Assembly: GCA_001603115.1 (NCBI GenBank)
Contig: LVBG01000022.1
Location: forward strand, 51,189-115,188
Origin: Spirochaetales bacterium Spiro_05
GTDB lineage: Bacteria > Spirochaetota > Spirochaetia > Sphaerochaetales > Sphaerochaetaceae
Reading direction: 5' to 3'
Length of the DNA stretch: 64,000 bases
Shown piece by piece: positions 25,566 through 34,502 of the stretch. The notes below the pieces were generated by a model, which saw nothing but the letters and a program-made list of their open reading frames with translations, did not search any database and had not been told where the DNA came from. A program made the position numbers and the translations under genes. Numbering within the stretch: the stretch's first letter is position 1; the number at the start of each line of letters is the position of its first letter.

Positions 25566-27398
25566 ATGAACTTCAAAAGCATACGATCGCGCCTCACCCT
25601 TGCAACCCTACTGATCCTGTTGCTCTCCCTTTTGGGAAGTATGTGGATTGCAAACCGCTCCTTCGCAGCCACCTTGCGCGAATCCACCTATACCGAACTT
25701 GCCAACCACACAACGTACCTCTCCTCTCTCCTCTCGGATACTCCCCAGGTGTGGAAGGAGTCCATCTTTTCAAGCTATGCCAAGGCAACCGGTACCAGAA
25801 TCACCCTCATAGACGCAGCCGGCGTTGTCCGCTATGACTCGGACTACCCTATCGAATCGCTGAACAATCATCTCTATCGGGAGGAGGTCCAGCATGCATT
25901 GACCAGCGGAAGGGGAACGAGCGAGCGACCCAGCTCGACGGAGAATCTCCCGGTGCTCTATCAGGCACTGAGGCTGGAGGGACATCCCGAGCTTTCGGTA
26001 CTGCGCCTCTCCAAGACCCTGGTTCAGCTCGAGGAGTACCATAGTCGGTATCAAAAGCTCTTTTTCTCAGGCCTCACCGTGCTGCTTCTGCTCTGCCTTC
26101 TGATCACCGCCCTGAGCGTCACCATGCTCACCAAGGGGATGAGGCAGCTCAAAGCTCTTGCAGACAGCTATGCACGTGGGGACCTGAAGGCCCATGCGAG
26201 GATCGAGGGCCCACAGGAGATTGCCGACCTATCCATCACCATGCAAGAGATGGCCCAGACAGTGCAGTCAAAAATGGAGGAAGTCGAGGCGGGAAAAAAC
26301 CAGCTCGAAGCAATCCTGAACAGCCTCAGCGAAGCAATTCTGCTTCTGGACAGCAATCTTGTGGTCAAGGTTGCCAACAAGGAAGCCGAAAGGCTCTTTT
26401 CCACCGAGAAGTTGCTGAGCCGGAGGTTGAGCCAGATTGTCTCATCCTCCCAACTGCTCAGTCTCTGCTCCTCTTCACTGCAGGATGACCAAATCCATGA
26501 GCTGACCATCAGCCAATACGGTCATCTGTTTGGGGAGACTGCTCAGGTGGTGGGGCGCAGCAGGACCCGAACGCTTCACATCACCGGCCTCTCCATCCGC
26601 TCTGCAGCAAACCAGCGGGTGGGCGTGGTGCTTTCGATCAACGATATGACCGAGCTCAAGCGTCTTGAGCAGATCCGAAAGGATTTCGTCGCCAATGTCA
26701 GCCATGAGCTGAAAACCCCCATCACCTCAATCGCGGGTTTTGCAGAGGCATTGGCAGGTGCAGAGGAACATGCTGACATCATTCACTTCAGCCAGATCAT
26801 CAACCGTCAGGCCACCAACATGCAGCACATTGTGGAGGATCTGCTGCTGCTCTCCAGCTTGGAACAGCAACAGGCAAAACCAACCATGAGTTGGGTGCCT
26901 GCCCAACAGATTATCAGCGAGACCGAGGCACAGTGTTCTTATCGGTTCCAGCAAAAAGGGAGCAACCTCATCACCCACCTTACCAATCCTGAGGGATTTG
27001 AACTCTTTGTGAATGGCATGCTGGTGGTGCAAGCGCTGACCAACCTGCTCATCAATGCCCTGACCTACTCAGAAAGTGGGTCGGTTGTTCATCTCAACGT
27101 CGAGGTGGGACAGAAAGAAGTGGTCATGCAGGTGCGTGACAATGGCATTGGAATCCCCTTGGAGGACCAAAAGCGTATTTTTGAACGTTTCTACCGCGTA
27201 GATACAGCACGAAGCCGCCGACAGGGGGGAACCGGACTTGGTCTATCCATTGTCAAGCACATAGCTGCAGTGCACAACGGCACCGTATCGGTACAGAGCG
27301 AGCTGGGGAAGGGAAGCACGTTCACCCTTACCCTTCCCAGGGCAAGCAAGGAACTATCCAGCATGCAAGAGCGCAGTTCTGCGCTCTATACACGCTAG
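25566..27398 (+). CDS. phoR: PhoR-like sensor histidine kinase
   Basis: The 610-residue membrane kinase has two membrane segments (about residues 12-30 and 165-190) around an extracytoplasmic domain, then HAMP, a PAS domain (about 255-360), the phosphoacceptor His380 in NVSHELKTPITS, and a HATPase with N box LTNLLINAL, G1 DNGIGIP, F box RIFERFYRVD and G2 GGTGLGLSIV. Position beside phoU/pst and a Pho box in its promoter support a phosphate-starvation role with the regulator at 18298. ATG 25566 has only GAGG 2 nt away, too close to act as Shine-Dalgarno, so the message is probably leaderless. Confidence 0.85.
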   Translation: MNFKSIRSRLTLATLLILLLSLLGSMWIANRSFAATLRESTYTELANHTTYLSSLLSDTPQVWKESIFSSYAKATGTRITLIDAAGVVRYDSDYPIESLNNHLYREEVQHALTSGRGTSERPSSTENLPVLYQALRLEGHPELSVLRLSKTLVQLEEYHSRYQKLFFSGLTVLLLLCLLITALSVTMLTKGMRQLKALADSYARGDLKAHARIEGPQEIADLSITMQEMAQTVQSKMEEVEAGKNQLEAILNSLSEAILLLDSNLVVKVANKEAERLFSTEKLLSRRLSQIVSSSQLLSLCSSSLQDDQIHELTISQYGHLFGETAQVVGRSRTRTLHITGLSIRSAANQRVGVVLSINDMTELKRLEQIRKDFVANVSHELKTPITSIAGFAEALAGAEEHADIIHFSQIINRQATNMQHIVEDLLLLSSLEQQQAKPTMSWVPAQQIISETEAQCSYRFQQKGSNLITHLTNPEGFELFVNGMLVVQALTNLLINALTYSESGSVVHLNVEVGQKEVVMQVRDNGIGIPLEDQKRIFERFYRVDTARSRRQGGTGLGLSIVKHIAAVHNGTVSVQSELGKGSTFTLTLPRASKELSSMQERSSALYTR

Positions 27399-27404
27399 AA
27401 AGCA

Positions 27405-28085
27405 CTACATTCGTTTTGGTCCATTGAGGTGGGGTTTCTGCCCACGTTCCATGTAGACGATCCATCTGCAGATGGTAGTGACATGATCGCCGAACCTCTC
27501 CATCTCCTTGGTTAGGTAGAAGAGATTGAGAATCCGCTCCATCTCTTTCTCCGATTTGGGCTTGAGGGAGAACAGGTCGCGGTTCATCGCGTCACGCAGC
27601 TCATCCATCTGGTCATCCATACGAGCCACTTCCATCGCCTTCTCAGACTTCACATCGATGAAAGCCTGGACAGCCAGGCGCGTCATGGTTGCCCCAAGCA
27701 GAGCCATCTTGCTGATGCGTTCCACATAGGGCAGGAAATCCTCAGGCTCTTTTTCTGCACTGGCCATTTTCGCCAGATGTGCAGCATGGTCGCCCATCCG
27801 CTCCAGTGACCCAACAATCTTGATACCGGCAATGATGTGGCGCATATAGTGGCCATACGGCGTCTCACTGACAAGCAGGCGCACCCCGTCATTCTCAATC
27901 ATCTCCTGGAGCTGGTCGATGAACCAGTCGTTCTCCATAACCTTCCTAGCCAACTCAACATCATGGTTTCGGAACGCATGCTGCGCTTGATAGATCGATT
28001 CCTCCACCCTGTTCACCATCTGGACGAGCATCTCCTGGAAGAAATGCATCTTCTCATCCAACATACTTGTCTTTGTACTTTCCAT
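27405..28085 (-). CDS. phoU: Phosphate signalling regulator PhoU
   Basis: The 226-residue all-helical protein shows the two PhoU repeats, each with an E/D-rich metal-binding helix, for example GSLERMGDHAAHLAKMA and KEMERFGDHVTTICRWI. PhoU links the Pst transporter to the PhoR kinase and represses the Pho response when phosphate is plentiful. ATG 28085 is preceded by AAGGAAC, and lies 17 nt after pstB; an upstream in-frame start at 28106 would overlap pstB. It is the last gene of pstSCAB-phoU and converges on phoR with a 6-nt gap. Confidence 0.92.
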   Translation of the reverse strand: MESTKTSMLDEKMHFFQEMLVQMVNRVEESIYQAQHAFRNHDVELARKVMENDWFIDQLQEMIENDGVRLLVSETPYGHYMRHIIAGIKIVGSLERMGDHAAHLAKMASAEKEPEDFLPYVERISKMALLGATMTRLAVQAFIDVKSEKAMEVARMDDQMDELRDAMNRDLFSLKPKSEKEMERILNLFYLTKEMERFGDHVTTICRWIVYMERGQKPHLNGPKRM

Positions 28086-28102
28086 CTGTCTGTTCCTTTC
28101 GA

Positions 28103-28924
28103 TCAACCGAATTTGCCCGAGATATACTCTTCCGTCTTCTTGTGTGCAGGATTGAGAAAGAGTTGCTCGGTGGGAGCATACTCCTCAAGGTAACCCCTTC
28201 GTTTCTCATCCACCATGAAGAAAGCAGTGTGGTCGGAGACACGGGAGGCCTGCCCCATGTTGTGGGTGACAATGATGATGGTGTAGGAGTTCTTCAGCTC
28301 GAGAATCAGCTCCTCAATCCTGCCGGTTGCAATGGGGTCCAGTGCCGAAGCCGGTTCATCCATGAGGATGACTTGAGGCTGCACCGCAATGGTCCTTGCA
28401 ATGCAGAGCCGCTGTTGCTGGCCCCCGCTGAGACGCAGTGCATTCTGCTTGAGCTTGTCTTTCACCTCATCCCACAGCGCCGCCGAGCGAAGGCTTGTCT
28501 CCACCAGTTCATTGTAGTCTCCCCTAAAGCCATTGATCCTTGCCCCCCATGCTATGTTCTCATAGATGGACTTGGGGAACGGGTTGGGCTTTTGGAAGAC
28601 CATCCCTATCTTTCTCCTGATCAGCACAGGATCGACATCAGCGGCGTAGAGGTCGTGGTCGTGGAACCGGACACTGCCTTCGATGCGCGAGCCCCGGATC
28701 ATATCGTTCATACGATTGATGCTGCGCAGCACCGTACTTTTTCCGCAGCCCGAAGGCCCGATGAAGGCGGTCACCCGATGTTCGTAGATATCCAAAGAGG
28801 CTTGCTTCACCGCTTGGAAGGAACCGTAGTAGATGCTCACGTCCTTCAAGGCGATGATGGTCTTTTCCTCTTGCGGCTGCTCATACACACGAGGCAAAGC
28901 CTCGGCAAGATTGGTGGTATTCAT
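28103..28924 (-). CDS. pstB: Phosphate ABC transporter ATP-binding protein
   Basis: The 273-residue ATPase has Walker [14 protein letters not shown], the Q loop, the ABC signature [13 protein letters not shown], Walker [14 protein letters not shown] and the H-loop His in TH followed by [15 protein letters not shown], a PstB hallmark. It drives phosphate import through PstC and PstA. The start overlaps the pstA stop in an ATGA junction. Confidence 0.97.
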   Translation of the reverse strand: MNTTNLAEALPRVYEQPQEEKTIIALKDVSIYYGSFQAVKQASLDIYEHRVTAFIGPSGCGKSTVLRSINRMNDMIRGSRIEGSVRFHDHDLYAADVDPVLIRRKIGMVFQKPNPFPKSIYENIAWGARINGFRGDYNELVETSLRSAALWDEVKDKLKQNALRLSGGQQQRLCIARTIAVQPQVILMDEPASALDPIATGRIEELILELKNSYTIIIVTHNMGQASRVSDHTAFFMVDEKRRGYLEEYAPTEQLFLNPAHKKTEEYISGKFG

Positions 28925-30180
28925 GATTCCATCCTTTTCTTCTTGGAAATTTTGTCACGCATGATAATGGCAAAGCTGTTCATCGCCATAAGCAGAAGCA
29001 TAAGCGTGATGATCGCAGCCCCTGCAACATTTCGATAGGCTCCCTGCGGCCTGGCAGACCACTGGTAGATTTGGATCGGCAAGGTGGTGAACTTGGAGAA
29101 GATGCTCGATGGATCGACACTGATGAAGGTGGAAGCGCCGATGACCACCAGAGGGGCAGTCTCTCCCAAGGCCCGACTCAACGCAAGAATGGTTCCCGTG
29201 AGGATGCGGTCGATGCTTGCGGGCAACACATGGCTGGCGATGGTCTGCCACTTTGTCGCCCCTACCCCATAGCTGCTCATCCGCAAGGAGTCGGGGACTG
29301 CCTTCAGCGCCTCCTGGGTGTTGATGATGATGATCGGAAGCACCAACAGAGCAAGGGTAAGCCCTCCGCTGAGAATCGTCCGCCCATTGGCAGTCGTATC
29401 AGATACCGAGCTGAGGAAAGCCCCGCTGGTGATGTGCTCCATGCTTCGCACAAAGACGGCAAGCCCCAAGAGGCCGTAGATGATCGAGGGCACGGCACTG
29501 AGGTTGAAGATATTCAGCTGGAGCAGGCGGTTGAGTTTGTTGTCCACCGCATACTCCTCCAGATAGATTGCAGCTCCCACTCCGATGGGGAAGGCGAAGA
29601 CGAAGGTGATCATGATGATCCACAGCGACCCCAAAAAGGCGGTGCGCACCCCTGCGTTCAAAGGATTGGCTGACTGGTCCGAGGTAAAGAACGACCAGTT
29701 GATCCAGCTTCTGAACGTCAGGTGCAACCCTTCGTTTCCAGCCATGAACGCTTCGATGCTCTTCTGATCGAGTAATGAGTCGCCTAGGCCCCACGATCGC
29801 ACCACGCTGGGTTTGACCACATACTGCTGAGCGAGGGAAACCAGATCGGTTTTCGACCGCTCCTGCAACGGCTTGTCATGGAGGACCCGCCTGAGGATGC
29901 CTGACGAGAGGTGCTCCTGAAGCACCGTCTCAAGCTCGGCTCGGCTGAACTCACTGACTGCATCCTTTCCAGCCACCAGCTGGCTCGGTTCCATCTCATT
30001 GCGAACCGCTACATAGCCGAAAGTGGAGTCGATCACCGAAACAAGCAACAGCAAGAGGAACAGGATGGCCAGCGAAGTGGAAAAGAGAAAGACAACCTTC
30101 CACACCACTCCACCGGCTTTTCTCTTTTGCATCAGAGATGTCATCATCTCATCGGTTCCAAACAATGTTTCACTTAGCAT
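28921..30180 (-). CDS. pstA: Phosphate ABC transporter permease PstA
   Basis: The 419-residue permease has a long N-terminal part with one membrane helix and an outside domain of about 150 residues (DUF3333-like), followed by the usual five or six membrane helices and the EAA loop ([21 protein letters not shown]). This longer PstA form occurs in many non-enteric bacteria. The start is uncertain: ATG 30180 lies 10 nt after GGAG; ATG 30189 is too close to that site. It follows the pstC stop by one base. Confidence 0.93.
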   Translation of the reverse strand: MLSETLFGTDEMMTSLMQKRKAGGVVWKVVFLFSTSLAILFLLLLLVSVIDSTFGYVAVRNEMEPSQLVAGKDAVSEFSRAELETVLQEHLSSGILRRVLHDKPLQERSKTDLVSLAQQYVVKPSVVRSWGLGDSLLDQKSIEAFMAGNEGLHLTFRSWINWSFFTSDQSANPLNAGVRTAFLGSLWIIMITFVFAFPIGVGAAIYLEEYAVDNKLNRLLQLNIFNLSAVPSIIYGLLGLAVFVRSMEHITSGAFLSSVSDTTANGRTILSGGLTLALLVLPIIIINTQEALKAVPDSLRMSSYGVGATKWQTIASHVLPASIDRILTGTILALSRALGETAPLVVIGASTFISVDPSSIFSKFTTLPIQIYQWSARPQGAYRNVAGAAIITLMLLLMAMNSFAIIMRDKISKKKRMES

Positions 30181-30181
30181 A

Positions 30182-31102
30182 TCAATCATACTCCTGATGG
30201 AAGAGGCCAGAGATTTTTCTCGAAACAAGGTTGAGGGTGAAGGTGATCACAAAGAGCACCAAGCCAAGGGCAAAGATGCTGTTGTAGTCCACCGAGTTGT
30301 AACTGACATCCCCTCCGCTGATGCGTACGATGTATCCGGTGATGGTCTCAGCCGCCTTGAAGGGGTTTGCCGTAAGATTGGGACCTGCCCCTGCAGCCAG
30401 GGCGACCACCATCGTCTCGCCGATAGCCCTCGAAAGGGCAAGCAGGAAAGTTGCCGACAGTCCGCTCAAAGCAGCGGGAATCACCACCTTGAAGGTGGTC
30501 TCGATGCTCGTACCCCCAAGGGCATACGCTGCAAGCCTGAGGTCCTTCGGTACCGAGGTGATGGCGTCTTCCGCCATGGTGGCGATCATGGGAAGAACCA
30601 GGATGCCGATGACAAGCCCTGCACTGGCGGTATTGTAGATGTCCACCCTGTTCTCTCCGAATATCGAGCGAAGCAGCGGGGTCATGAAGGTCAGGGCGAA
30701 GTAGCCGTACACAATGGTGGGAATCCCGGCAAGCACCTCCAGGGTGGGCTTGAGAAAACCCCGTACCCGATCACTTGCATATTCGGCCAGATAGATGGCG
30801 ACAAAGAGGCCCAAGGGAATACCCAACAGCATGGCTATGAGGCTGGTGGTGAGCGTTGCGTTCAAAAGCGGCAAGAAGCCGAACAGGCCGATCATCGGTT
30901 GCCAGACCTTTCCGGTGAGAAAGCCAAGCAGATCCACGTCGGGGTCGGCGAAGAAGAGGAAGGACTCCCGCACAAGGATGAACGCTATCCCGACGGTGAT
31001 GAGGATGGAGAAGAGGGCAAAGAGAAACAAAAGCGTCTCAATGACCACTTCATGAGGACGGTGTTTCTTGCCAAACGGATGGTTTCCAACATGTTGAATC
31101 AT
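30182..31102 (-). CDS. pstC: Phosphate ABC transporter permease PstC
   Basis: The 306-residue inner-membrane permease has six hydrophobic segments, the LLGIPLGLFVAIYLAEY segment, the EVLAGIPTIVYGYFAL motif and an EAA-type loop (YALGGTSIETTFKVVIPAAL). With PstA it forms the phosphate channel. ATG 31102 has AAGG 9 nt upstream; the in-frame TTG at 31108 is too close to that site. A strong stem-loop separates it from pstS. Confidence 0.95.
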   Translation of the reverse strand: MIQHVGNHPFGKKHRPHEVVIETLLFLFALFSILITVGIAFILVRESFLFFADPDVDLLGFLTGKVWQPMIGLFGFLPLLNATLTTSLIAMLLGIPLGLFVAIYLAEYASDRVRGFLKPTLEVLAGIPTIVYGYFALTFMTPLLRSIFGENRVDIYNTASAGLVIGILVLPMIATMAEDAITSVPKDLRLAAYALGGTSIETTFKVVIPAALSGLSATFLLALSRAIGETMVVALAAGAGPNLTANPFKAAETITGYIVRISGGDVSYNSVDYNSIFALGLVLFVITFTLNLVSRKISGLFHQEYD

Positions 31103-31129
31103 CAGCAAATACCTTTTTTGTATGCGAAG

Positions 31130-31157
31130 AGACCGCAGACCCTTTGGTCCGCGGTCT
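31130..31157 (-). promoter_or_regulatory. Stem-loop between pstS and pstC
   Basis: AGACCGC-GGACC (minus strand) pairs with GGTCT-GCGGTCT through 12 bp with one G-U and a short loop. No T run follows, so it probably stabilises the pstS message or attenuates the downstream genes, giving more PstS than permease. Confidence 0.6.
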
Positions 31158-31173
31158 TTCCAATTCGATGGAC

Positions 31174-32169
31174 TTAATACGTTCCTTGCATTGCCTCGAG
31201 CCAGAGCTTTCTGCCCTTGTCGATGGCTTCCTCGCTTGCCGGGAAGTAGCCGACCTTGATGACTTCCTCATTCACGTAACTGAGGTAGAAGTCGATGAAG
31301 GCTGCAACCTGGGGTTTGCTTCTCATCACAACGGCATCACTGTAGAGGAAGAGCGGTCGGGCCAGCGGATAGGTGTTGTTGTCAACATTCGCCTTGACTG
31401 CTTCGACCCCATTGATGCTGAGGATGTTCAGGGACGCCTCGTTCTCTGCATAGTAGGCATAGCCGAAGAATCCGACGGCATACGGGCTTCCCTTGATTCC
31501 CTGTACCAGGATGTTGTCATCCTCGCTGAGCTGCAGGTTCTTTGCGGAGAGCAGCGGCTCGGGATTGCTTGCAAAGATTTCTTCGGCAAAGTAGTCGAAG
31601 GTGCCGCTGTCGGTGCCGGGGATGAAACGCTGGATCGGCTCATTCGGCCACGATGGATTCACATCCTTCCAAGTAGTTGCCGTGCTGAACAGGCGGGCCA
31701 GCTCTTCCTTGGTGACATTCTTGGCAAAGGTGTTCGCCTTGCTCACCACTACCGCCAGGGCATCGGTGCCGACACGGAATTCAAGCGGTGTCCTGCCGAT
31801 TGATTTCGCTGCATCAATTTCCTTGGCCTTGATCGGGCGGCTTGCATTGGCAATATCGGTCTCTCCGGCAACCGTGAATCGTTCGAATCCGGCACCGCTT
31901 CCGATGGAATCGATCGTGATTACGCCGCGGTAGCCTTCTTCCTTGAAACGCTCGGCCATACGCTCGGAGAGCGGATAGACGGTGCTGCTCCCTGCAGTGA
32001 TGATATTTCCCGTCACCTTGAGTGGGTTGACCATCGGAAGACCGTGGATAGTACCCTCTTCGACCCAAGCAAAACTGTTGGCAACCGGTGTGCTTTGTTC
32101 GCTTTTTCCTCCGGCAAACAAACTGGCAAGGGCAAGAAAGAGCATTGTGACCAGTACTACTTTTTTCAT
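31174..32169 (-). CDS. pstS: Phosphate-binding protein PstS
   Basis: The 331-residue periplasmic protein has a signal peptide (about 1-20, ending SLFA-GG; no lipobox Cys), then ITAGSSTVYPLSE, SIGSGAGFERF, ANASRPIK and RFIPGTDSGTFDYF, all typical of PstS phosphate-site loops. It captures phosphate for PstCAB. GGAGG lies 7 nt before the ATG. It leads the operon and has a Pho-box-like element about 50 nt upstream. Confidence 0.95.
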   Translation of the reverse strand: MKKVVLVTMLFLALASLFAGGKSEQSTPVANSFAWVEEGTIHGLPMVNPLKVTGNIITAGSSTVYPLSERMAERFKEEGYRGVITIDSIGSGAGFERFTVAGETDIANASRPIKAKEIDAAKSIGRTPLEFRVGTDALAVVVSKANTFAKNVTKEELARLFSTATTWKDVNPSWPNEPIQRFIPGTDSGTFDYFAEEIFASNPEPLLSAKNLQLSEDDNILVQGIKGSPYAVGFFGYAYYAENEASLNILSINGVEAVKANVDNNTYPLARPLFLYSDAVVMRSKPQVAAFIDFYLSYVNEEVIKVGYFPASEEAIDKGRKLWLEAMQGTY

Positions 32170-32218
32170 GTGTTTCCTCCATAGTGGGAACGTTGATGGG
32201 CATACGCTACGCCTAAAG

Positions 32219-32238
32219 TATGAGAAAAGTATGCAAAG
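32219..32238 (-). promoter_or_regulatory. Pho-box-like repeat before pstS
   Basis: Read toward pstS it is GCATACTTTTCTCATA, two CATACTTT units 11 bp apart, very like the classical PhoB box rhythm; a third, weaker CAT unit lies 11 bp further upstream. A TATGCC -10 candidate (32199-32204) is 14 nt downstream. The same motif lies before phoR but in the other orientation. Confidence 0.55.
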
Positions 32239-32324
32239 ACCATGAATAGTCGGTAAGATTGGGAACACTGTCAGCCCCTTCCCTCTTTGGCAGAACCTTA
32301 GTACCCTTAAGAGGAGGAGAATGT

Positions 32325-32702
32325 ATGGCAAAGAAACTGCTTTTCTACCGATGCCCGGTCTGCAATACCCTGGTTGAGCTCATCGATAACGGGGGTCACT
32401 CGCTTACTTGCTGTGGACAGAGCATGGAACTATTGGTCAGCAAGAAGGATGGGGAGGGCGATGAGTATCATCAGCCTCTGCTCAAGCACCGTAACGGCCT
32501 CTTGTATGTGGAAGTGGGCTCGAAGCCTCATCCACAGAGCGTTGAACACCAAATCACCTGCATCCTGTTTGTGACCAAGCAAACGGTGAGACGCAGCGAC
32601 ATCAAGAGCGGGAGCAGCGCAACTGCGGTGTTCACCGACAAGGATCATGGAGATGTATATGCCTACTGCAATGTCCACGGACTCTTCAAGACCTCATTCT
32701 GA
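32325..32702 (+). CDS. dfx: Superoxide reductase (desulfoferrodoxin)
   Basis: The 125-residue protein has the N-terminal desulforedoxin iron site (C-P-V-C then C-C, residues about 10-30) and the C-terminal reductase site: His ligands in EYHQP and KPHPQSVEH, and Cys/His in CNVHGLF. It reduces superoxide to hydrogen peroxide without making oxygen, a typical defence of anaerobes. It is of the two-iron class by length. GAGGAGGAG precedes ATG 32325. It is divergent from pstS, and the next gene begins inside its 3' end. Confidence 0.93.
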   Translation: MAKKLLFYRCPVCNTLVELIDNGGHSLTCCGQSMELLVSKKDGEGDEYHQPLLKHRNGLLYVEVGSKPHPQSVEHQITCILFVTKQTVRRSDIKSGSSATAVFTDKDHGDVYAYCNVHGLFKTSF

Positions 32703-33210
32703 CAAACTGCTTGTCATCATAGACATGCAAAAGGACTTTGTGAGCGGGAGTCTTGGCTCGGCTGAGGCCCTTGCGATTGTTCCTCAGGTTCGCAAGCTCA
32801 TCCTCACCTGGGACGGCATGCTTGCCTATACCCTGGATACCCACAGCAATGGGTATCTGAACACCAGCGAAGGCAAGGCACTGCCGGTCGAACACTGCAT
32901 CGCCGGCACAGAGGGACACCAGCTTGTCGATGAGCTGGGAGAGCTGCTCAAGGATGCCAAGGTCTTCGAAAAACCGACGTTCGGCTCAGTTGCCCTCGCC
33001 TCCTGGATTGTGAGTCTCAAGGACCTGAAACAGGTGCTGCTTGTCGGTTTGTGTACCGATATCTGTGTGGTATCGAATGCCCTGCTCATCAAGGCAATGC
33101 GGCCTGAACTGCCGCTGAGGGTTCTCAGCAGCTGTTGTGCCGGTTCAAATAAGGAGCGCCACCTTGCAGCCTTGGAAACGATGAAATCCTGCCAAATCGA
33201 AGTATTTTAG
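32659..33210 (+). CDS. Isochorismatase-like cysteine hydrolase (nicotinamidase-like)
   Basis: The 183-residue protein has the Asp-Lys-Cys triad of the family: Asp22 in VIIDMQKDF, Lys in FEKPTFGS and Cys in VGLCTDICV. Nicotinamidases (nicotinamide to nicotinate) are the closest in length and motif, but isochorismatase and other amidohydrolases share them. ATG 32659 has GGAG 6 nt upstream within dfx, giving a 44-nt overlap in another frame and probable translational coupling. ATGs at 32647 and 32671 are alternatives. Confidence 0.82.
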   Translation: MPTAMSTDSSRPHSDKLLVIIDMQKDFVSGSLGSAEALAIVPQVRKLILTWDGMLAYTLDTHSNGYLNTSEGKALPVEHCIAGTEGHQLVDELGELLKDAKVFEKPTFGSVALASWIVSLKDLKQVLLVGLCTDICVVSNALLIKAMRPELPLRVLSSCCAGSNKERHLAALETMKSCQIEVF

Positions 33211-33293
33211 TTCCTTTCCCCGTAACCCGATGGACAAAAGCCGTCATCGCCTTGTAGGATACGTCATACAGACATCTTAGAAGGAGGCTGCTC

Positions 33294-34502
33294 ATGGAAC
33301 AGTCCTTATCGTATGTTCTGGTCACCCCCTATACGGTCGCGAAAAGCAGGACCGGCGGGGTTCTCTCCAGACTTCTCTCCCGTATTTCCTTGGAGCTTGT
33401 TGGCGTACAGATGATCGCCATGGACCAACACATAGCCCAAGCGTACGCAAGCGTCATCAAGAACCGCAAGAAAGTTGAAGGTTTCAGGATATCCGACCTG
33501 CTCTCATCCTACATAGAGCAGAGCATGGGCCCGTCCGGCGGAGTACGCCATCGATCCATGTTGCTTCTGTTCAAGGGTGAGAATCCCACCGAACAACTTG
33601 CAAACGTAGTAGGCTCCTTCCAGAAGGAGACAGGCAGTGTGGAAACCGTGATCGGGGAATCAATCCGCGATACGTACGCCGACCTGATCTTCACCGATGA
33701 AAGCCAGAACCAGGTCCGCTACTTTGAGCCTGCAGTCATCACAGCCCAGACCCAAGAGGAGGCGGATGCAACCCTGAGGCTCTTGCACAGCTGGCTTGGC
33801 AATCAGAGCAACATCATCGTCAACAGACCTGCAGAGTATTATGCCGATGTCGAGCGAACCTTGGTCATCATCAAACCGGACAACTGGAAATATGCTTCCT
33901 CCCGCCCGGGCATGATCATCGACATGTTCTCCCGCAGCGGTCTGAGAATCGTAGGCATCAAGGTGCTGAAAATGTCCGTAAGCCAGGCCCTGCAGTTCTA
34001 CGGACCCACCAAGGACGGCTTGAAGGCAAAGCTCGCTCCCATCTATGGCATGCAAGCTCGTGAGTTGCTCGAGCATGAGTTCAACGTGCATCTGAATGTA
34101 CAGCTGCAGGACATCCTGACCAACAGTTTCGGCGACATGTACAGTGAGGAGCAGTTTGAGCGCATCGTAGAGTTCATGGCAGGCGTCAAACCCAGCGATT
34201 GCAAAGCTGAGGATCTGGATAAGCCCGGTCTGGTCAAGTGCATGGTGCTTGTCTATGAGGGCAAGGATGCAGTGCAGAAGGTCCGCACCATTTTGGGTGC
34301 AACCGATCCGAACAAGGCTGCAGCGGGAACCATTCGCAGAGAATTCGGCTCCAACATCCGCGTCAACGCCGCTCATGCATCAGACTCTGCTGAAAACGCA
34401 GTGCGTGAAATGAGCATTCTCAAAGCAGAGGAGAACTCCTGCTGCTCCATGATAGAATCCTATCTTGCTACAACAAACGCTTCTCACCGCTCAGATTCCT
34501 GA
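33294..34502 (+). CDS. Two-domain nucleoside diphosphate kinase
   Basis: The 402-residue protein contains two NDK folds. The second (about residues 188-385) is complete: TLVIIKPDNWK at the start, FYGPTKDGL, TIRREFG and the catalytic His361 in NAAHASDSAENA. The first (about 1-155) opens with YVLVTPYTVAKSRTGG and has SIRDTYADL where the His motif should be, so it appears catalytically dead. NDKs exchange the terminal phosphate among nucleotides. AAGGAGG lies before ATG 33294. The 3' end overlaps the convergent DUF438 gene by 35 nt. Confidence 0.85.
   Translation: MEQSLSYVLVTPYTVAKSRTGGVLSRLLSRISLELVGVQMIAMDQHIAQAYASVIKNRKKVEGFRISDLLSSYIEQSMGPSGGVRHRSMLLLFKGENPTEQLANVVGSFQKETGSVETVIGESIRDTYADLIFTDESQNQVRYFEPAVITAQTQEEADATLRLLHSWLGNQSNIIVNRPAEYYADVERTLVIIKPDNWKYASSRPGMIIDMFSRSGLRIVGIKVLKMSVSQALQFYGPTKDGLKAKLAPIYGMQARELLEHEFNVHLNVQLQDILTNSFGDMYSEEQFERIVEFMAGVKPSDCKAEDLDKPGLVKCMVLVYEGKDAVQKVRTILGATDPNKAAAGTIRREFGSNIRVNAAHASDSAENAVREMSILKAEENSCCSMIESYLATTNASHRSDS

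Noticed and set aside
32219..32260. Pho box as regulator of superoxide reductase
   Set aside because: No -35/-10 pair was found at the spacing seen at phoB and phoR, whereas a -10 candidate exists on the pstS side.
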